From: Terfezia claveryi
Lineage: Eukaryota > Ascomycota > Pezizomycetes > Pezizales > Pezizaceae
Assembly: GCA_015179025.1 (NCBI GenBank)
Contig: WHUX01000183.1
Coordinates: 42,287 to 106,286, forward strand
Length of the DNA stretch: 64,000 nucleotides
Direction of reading: 5' to 3'
Under the pieces are notes generated by a model, which saw only the letters and a program-made list of their open reading frames with translations, was not told the DNA's origin and ran no database searches. Positions within the stretch are counted from its first letter, which is position 1. Each line of letters begins with the position of its first letter. The position numbers and the translations under genes are program-made. Below are positions 41,921 through 52,117 of the stretch, in pieces.

Positions 41921-42660
41921 GGGGGGTGGAGTGGGGGACCCTCCCACACGCAGTGTGGGGAGCAAAGCAGCGGACTTTTCAACTAACTAGTTCGGTGGAA
42001 AGCTGAAAAATGACATAAGTCATTCTTCCCAGCCCCCTAATTAACTGTGGGCAGGTAAAAAAAAAAAAAAAAAAAGAACTACAACTCGCTACAGGAAGAT
42101 CTCGCAATTACACGGGATTAAATATGATCCATACAAGGATTCAGGAGGTGGGGCTTTGCCCATCCTTTGAAGAGAATACAAATCACTTAATCTAGTGGTC
42201 ATATGTTAGAAATGAATTCCACCCATGAACCCCACATTGAGTGGATAGTGGGAGCAGTATCTTAACCAATCCTAATAGAAGTCAGGGGGAGAGCAGTATG
42301 GGCTGAAAGCTGCACGTACGGTTCGGTGGGGAGTTCACTGACCTCTGGCGATTATGAACGCGTTCTAGTCGTCGTCTAGAGTCCTGGCGTAAAGCCATAT
42401 CTTAGGAGGGTTCTTACCCAACTACCAGGTGCGATGAAAGAAAAGGCGGCAGCTAGGGAGCAGAGGAGTCTGCTTTTTTTCTCTAGCTTTAGCTGAGCTT
42501 ACCCTCCGGCTCAGCAATAGCAATTAGCTATAGGTATAGGAATTAGCAATAGCAATAGCAATTAGCAAGCTTACCCTCCGGCTCAGCAATGGTAGGGAGG
42601 GTACGGGGGGCTTTCGGTTCGGTTTAGCTTCGCTCTCCCCCAGCGAACCAGGGGGGGAGT
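41921..42660 (+). other. probable nuclear copy of mitochondrial DNA (NUMT) with group II intron sequence
   Basis: The stretch differs from its surroundings: it has the 3' part of a group II intron around 42230-42340, AATAGCAATTAGC short repeats, and GC-rich clusters (CTTACCCTCCGGCTCAGCAA twice; CCCCCAGCGAACCAGGGGGG) of the kind common in fungal mitochondrial genomes. Group II introns are normally organellar in fungi. A GTGCGATGAAAG sequence at 42429-42440 resembles a group II 5' end. No intron-encoded protein remains. The exact edges are uncertain. Confidence 0.6.
42291..42324 (+). ncRNA. group II intron domain V (degenerate)
   Basis: 34 nt, the canonical length. GAGC at the start pairs with GTTC at the end, a GAAA tetraloop sits at positions 15-18, and the 3' strand GCACGTACGGTTC is canonical. 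It is followed by GGTGGGGAGTTCACTGACC, as in many mitochondrial group II introns. Two positions break normal pairing (A at position 5; the distal stem GGGCT/GCTGC), consistent with decay after transfer to the nucleus. Confidence 0.7.
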
Positions 42661-43004
42661 CTCTCATTTGACCCACGTTTTAATATTGGGTGGGTCAAAT
42701 GTTGTTTTCAAAGCCAGGTCCTTAGTGGTGGGTTTCGCCGATCCATTTTCCCCGGGTTGTCCTTTCTCTTTCCCTTGCCTGGCGTCTCGTAGATTGGCAC
42801 GGAGGTCGTTGCTTTGCGGCTCCCGCAGTGTTGGCCAGGTGTGGGAGTTACCGGTATCTGCTGGGAATTGGGCGGGGGTGGCGTAGCAGCGAAGGTGTGG
42901 GGAGCTAAGTCGGGAGTGTCTGTCTCCAGGGTTACAGTGTGGGACAGGTACAGGAATGGATTTCTGGTCTTGTACAGTTGTATCAGGAATTTTGTAGACG
43001 TATA

Positions 43005-43060
43005 TTTTTTTTTTTTAAATACTCAGTACTCCTATGCAGCCCGTAGGGGGCTATGAGGAG
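43005..43060 (-). mobile_element. 56-bp LINE insertion, 13-bp target duplication
   Basis: A poly-T start, AAATACTCAGTACTCCTATG and CCCGTAGGGGGCTATGAGGA form the extreme 3' end of LINE family A, flanked by TTGTAGACGTATA at 42992-43004 and 43061-43073. It is an extremely 5'-truncated copy. Confidence 0.85.
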
Positions 43061-43309
43061 TTGTAGACGTATAGGTATCCTTTAACAAATAAAAAAAATA
43101 AAAATATGATTGAAACTATGTCTACAGGAGGAGACAGCTACGAAAACACAATAATCAAGGGGGAAACCCGTGAATGAGCACCCCATACAAATCTCGACTT
43201 GCAAGTGCTAACGCAATGTAGAACCAAGTAATCTAATTCTGAAACAGGGAAGACGGACTTGAGGCACGGTGGTAAGGGTACGGTCAAGGTGAGCGCTACC
43301 AAAACCATA

Positions 43310-44059
43310 CTAATCCATTAGATACAATGGCACCAAAGTTGCGGGATAGAACCCTCTCTGTTGGTATGTGAACGCCGCAAATTCACTCTGGATGGGCAGA
43401 CTTTCAACTCTCACAAGATGCGGCGAAGCCTCACACACTGTGTCAAACATGGCACATGTACAAGGGTTATCTGCATTCGGTACACGGCCCACCCACATGG
43501 TTTGAACAAAAAATTGCCGCCTTAGATGATGGGATGAACCCGGAAGAAGGATCCAGCCATGTTGGACCGGTTTACCCATGGGTGTGTAGGGTTTATGGAA
43601 ACATTCTTCACAAAACCAGAAACATTTGATCTCTTGATTGATTAGCCCTCGAACGTCTCCGAGTAGAATAGCCCCCACTCCATCTGTATATCGCTCTTGA
43701 TGTGGTGCGCGTCTCGCAAGGAGTGCATATTGGTAGCCCAGGCGAAACATAGTTTCACCGGGTTTCTCTTGCTCTCTTCTCTCCAGTCCGCAGTCCTTGC
43801 ACACGGGTTTGCTGCACAGAAAACACCGCTTCAAACGGCTGGTACAAAGGGGGAATGCATTGAGTAGCCTTCCAACAGTGGCGGTGAACGTCCAGTGAAG
43901 GGTGCGGCAAGTTCGGGCCAGATTGATGATATCGGGCCGATGACTGTAGGAGAGGATAGATTTCAGGATTGGGTAGGCGTTGAAGATACGCAGTAGCAAT
44001 TCTGGGCTCTGAGCGGTGTACTTTGGGGATTCATGTTGGTCCATTGTAGTAAGGGACAT
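43310..44059 (-). CDS. F-box-like protein with a cysteine-rich region
   Basis: Single exon, 249 aa. Residues about 17-60 read SPELLLRIFNAYPILKSILS followed by PDIINLARTCRTLHWTF, an F-box-like helix set (LxxIL...LxxLARTCRxLH). F-box proteins recruit substrates to SCF ubiquitin ligases through Skp1. Next comes a Cys-rich part, RCFLCSKPVCKDCGL (three Cys pairs) and IKCFWFCEECF, a possible zinc-binding module. The C-terminal third is hydrophobic and ends PATLVPLYLMD. The start at 44059 gives a full F-box; a second Met five codons later is also possible. It lies between the two copies of a Ginger end. No lesion is visible. Substrate unknown. Confidence 0.7.
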   Translation of the reverse strand: MSLTTMDQHESPKYTAQSPELLLRIFNAYPILKSILSYSHRPDIINLARTCRTLHWTFTATVGRLLNAFPLCTSRLKRCFLCSKPVCKDCGLERREQEKPGETMFRLGYQYALLARRAPHQERYTDGVGAILLGDVRGLINQEIKCFWFCEECFHKPYTPMGKPVQHGWILLPGSSHHLRRQFFVQTMWVGRVPNADNPCTCAMFDTVCEASPHLVRVESLPIQSEFAAFTYQQRGFYPATLVPLYLMD

Positions 44060-44178
44060 GGCGTGAAGTTGTAGTTTTGATGAGATAAATTGATATTCAG
44101 TTGAGTTTTGTTTTGTGATTGATGTTCAGTGACATTGAGGATCTTTTATGCGCAGTCACAGGGTCAAGTGCTTGTACC

Positions 44179-44264
44179 TGTTCTGGCCTGCCCGGGAATC
44201 GGCTGATTCGTTCATAGGCCATCCCATTCGCGAATGGGACAATTCCTAGAGAGGCCATGAATTG
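44179..44264 (+). repeat. Ginger-like element end fragment
   Basis: Starts TGTTCTGGCCTGCCCGGGAA and matches the first about 60 bp of the next copy at 44265, then stops (GAGGCCATGAATTG). It is a partial end next to a longer one. Confidence 0.65.
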
Positions 44265-45260
44265 TGTTCTGGTCTGCCCGGGAATCGGCTGATTCGCGAT
44301 TATGCCAGCCCATTCGCGAATGGGCTGTTTCCTGGGGAGGCAAGCCTGCCCAGGAATGGGTATTCCTGCCGCCTGCGTGGGCTGGCCTCTCCGGGAATAG
44401 CTATTTCTGCGTGGGCTTGCCTCCTGCGTGGGCTCCTCTCATCATGTATTGACTAAATTCAAGTGTGGAGGTTAGTTAAGGTAGGCTCACCGGTGGATAT
44501 GGTCACGCATACGAGTAATCAGGCCAGGAAAAAAAAAAAAAAAAAAACCTCCAGAGATGCGTATGCAGGCCAGCTAAGGTAGGGTTGCGAACTCTGGCCA
44601 GCTAAGGTAGGCTTGCCACATGAAGATGGTGAAGTAATACCTTTACCATGCATGGCTAGGTACTATGGAACATGAACTGCTAGGTAGTTTATATTCATGA
44701 AAATTTTCTTTCACCTCAATCATCTTCAGATTCTGAGCCTCAAACTCACTATTCAATTCACCAAGTTCGAATAGCAGGTCCCGCTCAAGCTTCTAAGTCT
44801 ACTCCCATACAACCTTGACTAGACTGTGAAGATTCAAAATCTGATACTGAAGCTATACAACCTCAACTGAACTCTGAAAATGTAGAGTCTGATAAAGAAG
44901 CTCCTCAACTACTTCTGGCCTGCGAAAAGCTACTCTAATGTGTTCAACAAAATACCACTAAAGCTCGGCAAAGTATTGTGAAGTGGTATGAACAACAACA
45001 TAATATTGAGGTTTTTGCTATTGGGGATATTGTTAGTGTACATATACCTCGACAAGATAGACATGGTACAGATGACCGACGACTCTATTGTCTTGTTGTA
45101 CGAAAACCTCATCCTAACCGCCATGCTTTATTAACCATATATTGCTTATTGGATCGGCACTATCCAACTCGAGAGCTACTGTACTAACCATTCCAGACTC
45201 ATTACCTAGATGCACCCAAGATTCGAGTATTAAGGGGATTTTTGTAGGAATGGCATAGTA
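44265..45260 (+). mobile_element. Ginger-like element remnant with SH3-like coding segment
   Basis: Bases 44265-44805 are the second copy of the 0.53-kb end. Beyond it the plus strand has CTAAAGCTCGGCAAAGTATT leading into coding sequence (44963-45187): SIVKWYEQQHNIEVFAIGD, IVSVHIPRQDRHGTDDRRLY, PHPNRHALLTIYCLLDRHYP, then TRELLY and a stop. The same SH3-like segment occurs in the intact integrase at 59.4-59.6 kb. No integrase core and no CXC motif are found here. Confidence 0.7.
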
Positions 45261-45299
45261 TTACCCCCTTTAGTTCTTTATAAGGGAACGAAGCAATAC

Positions 45300-45701
45300 A
45301 TGGGTTGGTTTCAGCATTTGGATGAAGATTTAGAACTCAAAAAAACTCTAGCCGCCATACTGGAAAGGCTAAGCTTACAATTGAAAGGAGATGTTCCTGT
45401 TAATACTGAAGAGCTTTTGGATATAATAGAACGTTTGGAGCACTTTGGAATTGCAGCACATAAGCATCGAGACCTAAATTGAGTTACATCTAGCCAATCG
45501 CAGGAGACAGTACAGTTGGCAGCTTCTAACGAGAAGAGGCATATTGGAAAGGGTTATGGTGAGGTAATTGATGGCAAAATACTTACCAATAATATAAAAA
45601 GCGAGATGCAGAGACAGGTCGCTCTACCAAAGCCCAGTAGTTATGAGGTTTCTGATAGTGAATTGGATGGGTGGAATGATGATTCAAGTCGATCTTGTTG
45701 A
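45300..45701 (+). pseudogene. small Leu/Glu-rich protein, interrupted by one stop
   Basis: One frame is open from ATG 45300 to TGA 45699-45701 apart from a single TGA at 45480-45482 (133 residues plus the internal stop). The first half is helical (LDEDLELKKTLAAILERLSL, VNTEELLDIIERLEHFGIA); the second ends SYEVSDSELDGWNDDSSRSC. It may belong to the adjacent Ginger element or be host sequence. Not recognised. Confidence 0.35.
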
Positions 45702-45879
45702 AACCCACATCTAATACACCTGGAGATTGCAGTTGCACTAACTGGTGTTGCCGCTATCCTGGGTATCCATCGTTGAAGCCATAGATTATCCATTGGCAGA
45801 GCCATCATCGCTATCCGGTAATACCACTGTCTGGCGAAGCCGCTGTCCGACGAAGCCGTTGTCCGTCAAAGCTATTACC

Positions 45880-46150
45880 GCCACAATGACAATATTCAAC
45901 AGAACTCTCACACACGCAAGCACCTTACGTCCGCCCATATGCAATCGTCTTGCGTCCGCACGTACGCAAGTATCCTTCCGTAGGTTGGGTTGAGTTGCGT
46001 CACTGTGGTTGCCACCAACCGCTATCGGCAATCCTTGCATTTTCTCGCTTTTGATTGGTTGAATAACACATCGCTGCGCTTTGTCTTTGCCCTGAGATTC
46101 CATGTATATAGACAAAGCTCCGGACCTGTATTTTCCATGAAATCAAGCAA
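45880..46150 (+). repeat. unclassified interspersed repeat, copy 2 (direct part)
   Basis: Matches 15780-15925 in the same orientation (GCAATCCTTGCATTTTCTCG, GAATAACACATCGCTGCG, CCATGTATATAGACAAAG). Confidence 0.5.
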
Positions 46151-46799
46151 GTCTTCAATTCGCTTCGTTTTCTATTGCATGACTTCTGTTGCTTAATTAG
46201 ATATTCCAAAATATCTTTTGTTACACCTTCACTATCTAATTCTACCTTGTCTGTTATCATTGTTTCTACCCGATTACCCTTGTTACGACGGGGTACAATC
46301 CCTCGTCCCCCCCCCTCCTCCCCCGCCTACACCTCTTAAAATGCGTACTCGGTGTTCCTTCATTAATATTCCTTCAATCCCATCTACCCCACACTCTCGT
46401 GTAACTAGATCTAGCTCAAAGTGTATTTAGTATTACATTGATCCACATCCCGGTGATGGATGGTAATGCCCATATATTTTTAGCTTCTACTATGTCCACT
46501 CACAAGCAAACCTGTCCTGTAGAGGTAGCTCAGAAGGAAGGGGTATTCTTTCAGAAATAGGGGCATCATGCCAGTGCCTCTATATCAGACAGGATGGTTT
46601 CACTTTGTTGCCTATGTTACCATCGTTCCGCTTTCTGTGATCTTGCTTTATGGATCCACTTATGAGGGGTATTTCAAATATGAGGTGCATCATATATAGA
46701 CTTGTAGATCTAGGATTCTCTGAGGGATCGGTAGATTCGTGGTAACCTTTATACGGTAGAAAGGATATTCTGTAATGTATTGCCCTCAAAAACCTCTGT

Positions 46800-47010
46800 G
46801 TGGTACCAGAGCGGATCTGTAGCGATATATCTACTATAGCGGATGGTAATACGCGGAGTGGACACTAGGGCGCGGAGTGCACTTAGGTAGTAGTGAACGA
46901 TGCGGGTGAAGACTTGCTAAGTAATTCTTAACACAAATCAGTGTCCGGAACGTTGCCTAGTGGGAATTCAGGGTAAGTCAATGTACAGGGATATGATATT
47001 CCGCCAAGCA
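46800..47010 (-). repeat. unclassified interspersed repeat, copy 2 (inverted part)
   Basis: The reverse complement matches 15885-16050 (CTTCACCCGCATCGTTCACT, GCGTATTACCATCCGCTATA). With 45880-46150 it forms a foldback around about 650 bp of unrelated sequence. Confidence 0.5.
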
Positions 47011-47039
47011 GAAGGAAGAGAATACAAGTTTTGCGGATA

Positions 47040-47195
47040 ACTTTTTCTGCGCCTCTGCTGCCGCCGCCTCTGCCTCCTCTGCCATCCCGCCTCTGCCTCC
47101 GCCGCCGTCACTCCCTCCGCCTCTGCTGCCATCACCTCCGCCTCTGCTACTGTCAACCCCGCCTCTGCTGCCATCTGCTGCTATCACTCATGGTG
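47040..47195 (-). repeat. CCTCTGCTGCCGCC-type minisatellite
   Basis: About 150 bp of 6- to 9-bp units (GCCTCTGCCTCC, GCCGTCACTCCCTCC), the reverse-strand version of the array at 47.93-49.74 kb. Confidence 0.7.
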
Positions 47196-47925
47196 ATTGG
47201 CAGTTGGAACGCCATCCAATTCGACGCTGAATTATGATTACCGAATGAAGCTAGAGAATGAATCCGCAGAGTGAATTCAGAGGGCCAATCTACGGAGGGC
47301 GAATCTGCCTGCGAAAATCTACAGTGGCGAATCAAACCCCGGGGAGGGTGGGGGCGCACCCCTAACATTACTTCGCTCGCAAACAGGGACCCTCAATATT
47401 GCTCTATTACCTAGTTACATTCTGTCAGATAACCTATAATTACACAAATATGGGACTGTCTGGATTTTTTGCCAGAATTTTTGCCCAGTATGAGGTACAC
47501 GGGAAATAATTATTTTCCTCCTATTTGCTTTTCTGCTCATTCTAACCTAGATACTAACTATTGTGATCTCTGGATCTTTCTAATGGTTAGGTGTCGAGCG
47601 AACACTGTATACGAGCGTAAAAACCCCCAAGCGAGCTTAATGCTACACAGAGAGCTCGAAGACCAAGACTCCAAGCGAGGTCGAAGGCCACAAGAGTTCG
47701 TACTTCCCAAGAGAGCTTAAATCCCAGCGAACCGGTGACATCCAGGTTGCTATAACCTCAAACACTCAGTTCGAGTTCAAAGATCAAAGACCACAGGCTA
47801 CGCCTTTATTTGGAACCCAAACGAGTGCACGTGTACAAAAAGCTGCAAGTGGAAATGAGCAAGACCGCCCCCCTCACACTAGCTATTGTTGAAGCGCACA
47901 TCCACTACACGCGGGTTATCCGTAT
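47196..47925. other. spacer, no supported gene
   Basis: Contains several GCGAATC/GAATCCGC short motifs (47270-47330) and small frames without signature. Confidence 0.35.
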
Positions 47926-49745
47926 CGGAGGTGAAGGCAGCAGATGGGGGGGGGGAGCTGGCAGCCAAGGCAGAGGTGGGAGTGACGGCAGCAGAGGCAG
48001 AGGCGGCGGTAGCTGAGGCCGATGCGGCGGCGGAGGCAGAGGCGGATGTGACAGCAGAGGGCAGCAGAGGAATAAGTGGAGGTGACGGCAGCAGAGGCGG
48101 AGGAGGTGACGACAGCGGAGGAAGAGGCGGAGGTCACAGCAGCGGAGGCAGAGGGAGGTGATGGCAGTGGAGGCAGAGGCGGGGGTGACGGCAGCAGAGG
48201 CGGATGGAGGTGACGGTAACGGAGGCAGAGGAGACGGCAGCAGAGGCGGATGTGACGGCGCAGAGGCGGAAGCAGTGACGGTAGCGGAGGTACAGGCCGA
48301 GGTGACGGCAGCGGAGGTATAGGTGACGGCGACAGAAGCGGAGGGAGTGACGGCGTCGTAGGTAGAGACGGAGGTGACAGGCGCAGAGGCAGAGGCGGCG
48401 TCAGTAGCGGCGGATCAATTATCTGAAGGCTTAAGCTTGCGCCATGAGCTTGCGCCCTGCCAAAGTGACGGCGACGGAGTCATAGGCGGAGATGACGGTA
48501 GAAGAGGAGGCGGTACCGGAGGCGCAGGGAGGTGACGGCAGCGGAGGTAGAGGGAACGGCGGCAGGAGCGGAGGGAGTGACGGCCGGCGGAGGTAGAGGC
48601 GGAGGTGAGCGGCGGTGACAGGCGCAGAGGCAGAGGCGGCGGCAGTAGCTGCGGATCAATTATGTGAACGCTTAAGCTTGCGCCATGAGCTTGCGCCCTG
48701 CCGAAGTGACGGAGGCGGAGCCAGAGGCGTAGTTGACGGTAGAAGAGGCGGCGGTACCGGAGGCAGAGGCAGCAGCGGAGGCGCAGGGAGGTGACGGCAG
48801 CGGAGGTGATGGCAACGGAGGCAGAGGCGGCGGTAGCAGCGGCGCAGGAAGGGTGACGGCAGCGGAGGCAGAGGCGGTGGCAGCAGCGGCGCAGGGAGGT
48901 GATGGCGGCAGAGGTGCTGTTGGGGAGGCGGCGGTGATGGTAGCAGAGGCGGAAGTGACGGCGGCAGAGGCGGAGAGAGTAACGGCAGTGGAGGTAGAGG
49001 GGAAGGTGATATCGGCGGAGGCGGAGGTGACAGTATCGGAGGCAGCGCAGCGGAGGAAGAGGTGGAGGTCACAGCAGCGGAGCCGGAGGCGGCGGTGACG
49101 GCGGCAGAGGTGGAGGGAGTGGCGGCTGCTGACCCAGAGGTGGAGATGACGGTAGCGGAGGCGGCGGTGACGGCTGCAGAGGCGGAGGGAGTGACTGCGG
49201 CGGAGGTAGAGGCGGAGGTGACAGGCGCAGAGGCAGAGGCGGCGGCAGTAGCGGCGGATCAATTATCAGAACGCTTAAGCTTGCGCCATGAGCTTGCGCC
49301 CTGCCAAAGTGACGGCGACGGAGTCATAGGCGGAGATGATGGTAGAAGAGGAGGCGGTACCGGAGGCGCAGGGAGGTGACGGCAGCGGAGGTAGACATGA
49401 CGGCTGCAGAGGCGGAGGGAGTGACGGCGGCGGAGGTAGAGGCGGAGGTGACAGGCGCAGAGGCAGAGGCGGCGGCAGTAGCGGCGGAACAATTATGTGA
49501 ACGCTTAAGCTTGCGCCATAAGCTTGCGCCATGCCAGATTGACGGCGGCAGAGGCGGAGGGAGGTGGCGGCAGCGGAGGTAGAGGTGACGGCAGCAGATG
49601 CAGAGGCAGCGGTATCAGAGGCGGAGGAAGGTGACGGCAGCAGAGGCGGGTGTGACTGTAGCGGGGGCCGCGGTGATGGCAGCATGACGGCAGCGGACAG
49701 AGCGGGGTAACGGCAGCAGAGCCAGAGCTGATAAGCATCGGAGGG
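47926..49745 (+). repeat. 1.8-kb GGAGGCAGAGGCGG minisatellite with higher-order units
   Basis: Short purine-rich units (GCAGAGGCGG, AGGTGACGGCAGCGGAGG) make up the array. A unique-looking insert (ATCAATTATxTGAAxGCTTAAG then CTTGCGCCATGAGCTTGCGC) recurs at about 48416, 48656, 49258 and 49490, which defines higher-order units of about 230-600 bp. Both strands are open over long stretches (Ala/Glu/Val-rich on plus, Pro/Ser/Leu-rich on minus) because of unit composition, so I do not call genes. Confidence 0.85.
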
Positions 49746-50189
49746 ACAGTAGAGGCGCGGGGCATATCTTTCCGAACGAATCTTACGACAGAAAATCCTT
49801 CCATAAACATCCACCGCAGAACAAAACCGGCGCCTATCCAAGTCGCTCAAACGCTCACCAAGACTACCAAGACCCGCTCCTATGTGGAGAAAGGCGATTT
49901 ATCTTTCCGGACCCTCTTACCCTCAACCGCGACTTTAATCATTCACCCACAAGGTCACATACCTTATTCCCCGGCCATTCAGATTTCCTTGGAATGCAGA
50001 CTTTAACTCAACAGCCTGCGGTTAGCTAGCTGGTCATGACTCCCCATGGGAGTAATGTTAGGTGAATATTGAGGAGGACAAGAGTACAAATTAAGATATT
50101 GTCATTGGCTCTGTTACATAACCTAGTGTAGGCCAGCAATCCCAAGAATCGGGTGGCTTCCCGGGTTTGGCATTGCCACTTGCACTTGC
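49746..50189. other. spacer, no supported gene
   Basis: No repeat or protein signature. AGTAATGTTAGGTG near 50050 is complementary to CACCCCTAACATTACT near 47360, a possible element boundary pair around the minisatellite. Confidence 0.35.
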
Positions 50190-50305
50190 AGGAAAGTTTC
50201 ATTCGTAAATGTAAATCCAGGTGATAAATTAAATAGAGAATGCGGAAGACATACTTCAGTATATAAACTCACAGCTGTACGGCGAGCAGCTTAACGAAGA
50301 AACCG
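50190..50305 (-). pseudogene. Ginger-like remnant joined to the array
   Basis: The sequence AAATAGAGAATGCGGAAGAC and GGCGAGCAGCTTAACGAAG corresponds to the reverse complement of about 24140-24270 (upstream of the CXC motif). Array sequence starts immediately to the right. Confidence 0.5.
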
Positions 50306-50368
50306 ATACTAATCAATCCCCAAATAGGAGGAATGAAACTAGCTATAAAAATTCAGAACTTCTCCCTA

Positions 50369-50686
50369 CTAAAGTAGACAGCGTTTGTAAAACCCCGAGA
50401 CTATCAAATTTTCCCTCACGTGCTCCTGAATCGTAGTCACAACCTGCGGCAAATCCATGCCCTGCTTAGATTCAAGGTCACTCATTTTGGTGATTCCAGA
50501 CTTCATCCACTCCTCAATAATAGGTTGGATCAAGGCATGAACCTTTTTCTCCGCAAATCGAAATGCCAGGAGTACATACCAGCCCCTCTCTGGGGTGCCA
50601 TTATCATAGGAGAGAAAACTGGCAGGTTTTAGGAATTCCATGAGCTCAGCCTTCAAAGAATCCTCAACTGGGAAGTTTGTAGTCAT
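50369..50686 (-). CDS. array small protein, copy 9 (105 aa)
   Basis: Divergent member: MTTNFPVEDSLKAELMEFLK, then FLSYDNGTPERGWYVLL, IEEWMKSGITKMSDLESKQG, and an unusual tail VSGFYKRCLL with a Cys. The upstream leader lacks the GGTATATTA box and has a shortened spacer. The frame is open. Confidence 0.65.
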   Translation of the reverse strand: MTTNFPVEDSLKAELMEFLKPASFLSYDNGTPERGWYVLLAFRFAEKKVHALIQPIIEEWMKSGITKMSDLESKQGMDLPQVVTTIQEHVRENLIVSGFYKRCLL

Positions 50687-51028
50687 TGTTATTGTAGTTT
50701 ATGTTGTCTTTCTCTCTGGCGTTTCGTTGGGATTAGTAGGGTATAAGTGTTGTAGAAACCGGAACTATGGCAATAGACATGGCTCTGGAGTCCCTAACCT
50801 GTCTTGAACCGTGGCCATGGCACCATTCTCTTTGCCGCTAATTCCCTATGGCCCCGGCCCTGGTAGCCATCCCCAGACCCAGTCCCCGCTATTACTAGGT
50901 TGATATAAGGCATATGGCCTATACTTAATAGTTCCTTTGTACTTACGCTATTTTGCCATACATGATTCTGTTCAAGCTTCAAGCTTCTGTAGGATCCACA
51001 GGTGTGCCTCAGCAATACAAAACAATTC

Positions 51029-51090
51029 TCCTCATAGTCCCCCTTACGGGGCTGCCTAGGAGTACTGAGTTTTAAAAAAAAAAAAAAAAA
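51029..51090 (+). mobile_element. 62-bp LINE insertion, 15-bp target duplication
   Basis: The end of LINE family A (CTCATAGTCCCCCTTACGGG, GGAGTACTGAGTTTT and poly-A) lies between two copies of AATACAAAACAATTC (51014-51028, 51091-51105) inside an array leader. It is the plus-strand counterpart of the 43005-43060 insertion. Confidence 0.9.
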
Positions 51091-51490
51091 AATACAAAAC
51101 AATTCCAAATGAAAATAAGAACTGAAACGAGACATACGCCTCGTCCCTGGCCCCATCACCCAGAATCTACGAACATTCCGAGGCTGAGAGGATCATAGGT
51201 ATGTGTGATATGATTCATCTTCACTATGCACCTAGCCCTGGGCGCGCGACAAACCGTCTGTGAAAATGTTTATTTTGCACTATAGTTTGGCAAGTTGGGA
51301 TTGAATATAAATGAAATACGGAATGCGCCCGCAGGCATGTGGTAAAGTAAAATTAGGTAAAATACTATCCTTCTGTGAAATTCAAAGTTTTTCCAACATA
51401 GCTAATCCGATACTAATCAATCCCCGAATAGGAGGAATGAACTTAGATATACCAATTCAGACCTTCTCCCTGCTGATGTACTCAGTGTTT

Positions 51491-51781
51491 TTATACCCCC
51501 ATTCCTTCCAAATAATCCGTCACCTGCTCCTCAACCATAGCCACAACCTCATCCAAATTCATGCCCTTCAGAGTTTCAAACTCACTCATGGTGGTGATTC
51601 CATCCTCCATCCAGTCCTCAACAATAGCCGAGATCAAGATCTCTAACATTTCCTCCATAAGCCTGGCGTCCATCAGTATCCACAGTCCAGTCCCTTCATC
51701 CCAGGTGAGAAAATCGTAAATATTTAGGAATCCCAAGAGCTCAGACCCCAAAACATCGATAACTGGGTCGCTGTTTGTCAT
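51491..51781 (-). CDS. array small protein, copy 10, subfamily A (96 aa)
   Basis: Close to the subfamily A consensus: PVIDVLGSELLGFLNIYDF, LTWDEGTGLWILM, IVEDWMEDGITTMSEFETL, KGMNLDEVVAMVEEQVTDYL. It is the shortest open copy. Its start Met is followed directly by TNSDP. Confidence 0.75.
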   Translation of the reverse strand: MTNSDPVIDVLGSELLGFLNIYDFLTWDEGTGLWILMDARLMEEMLEILISAIVEDWMEDGITTMSEFETLKGMNLDEVVAMVEEQVTDYLEGMGV

Positions 51782-52117
51782 TGTTATTGCAGTTTATGTT
51801 GTTTTTCTCTCTGGAGTTTCGTTTGGATTAGAAGGGTATGCAAGTGTAGTAGAAAGAGGAACTATGGAAATGGACATGGCTCTGGAGCCCCTAATATACC
51901 TATATTGAGCCGTGGACATGGCACCATCCCCTTCGCCGCTACTTCCCTATGGCCCTGGCCCCGTCCCCCAGAAATTACGTACATTCCGAGGCTGAGAGGA
52001 TCATAGGTATGTGTGATATGATTCATCTTCACTATGCACCTAGCCCTGGGCGCGCGACAAACCGTTTCGAGACTTCTTGTGAAAATGTTTATTTTGCACA
52101 ATAATTTGGCAAGTTGG

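Noticed and set aside
42291..42324. An active nuclear group II intron
   Set aside because: Domain V has pairing defects and no intron-encoded protein or complete 5' half is visible.
47886..49850. Long Ala/Glu/Gly-rich and Pro/Leu/Ser-rich open frames on both strands
   Set aside because: They follow from the composition and unit length of the minisatellite; no frame is shared by all higher-order units and there are no start or splice signals.
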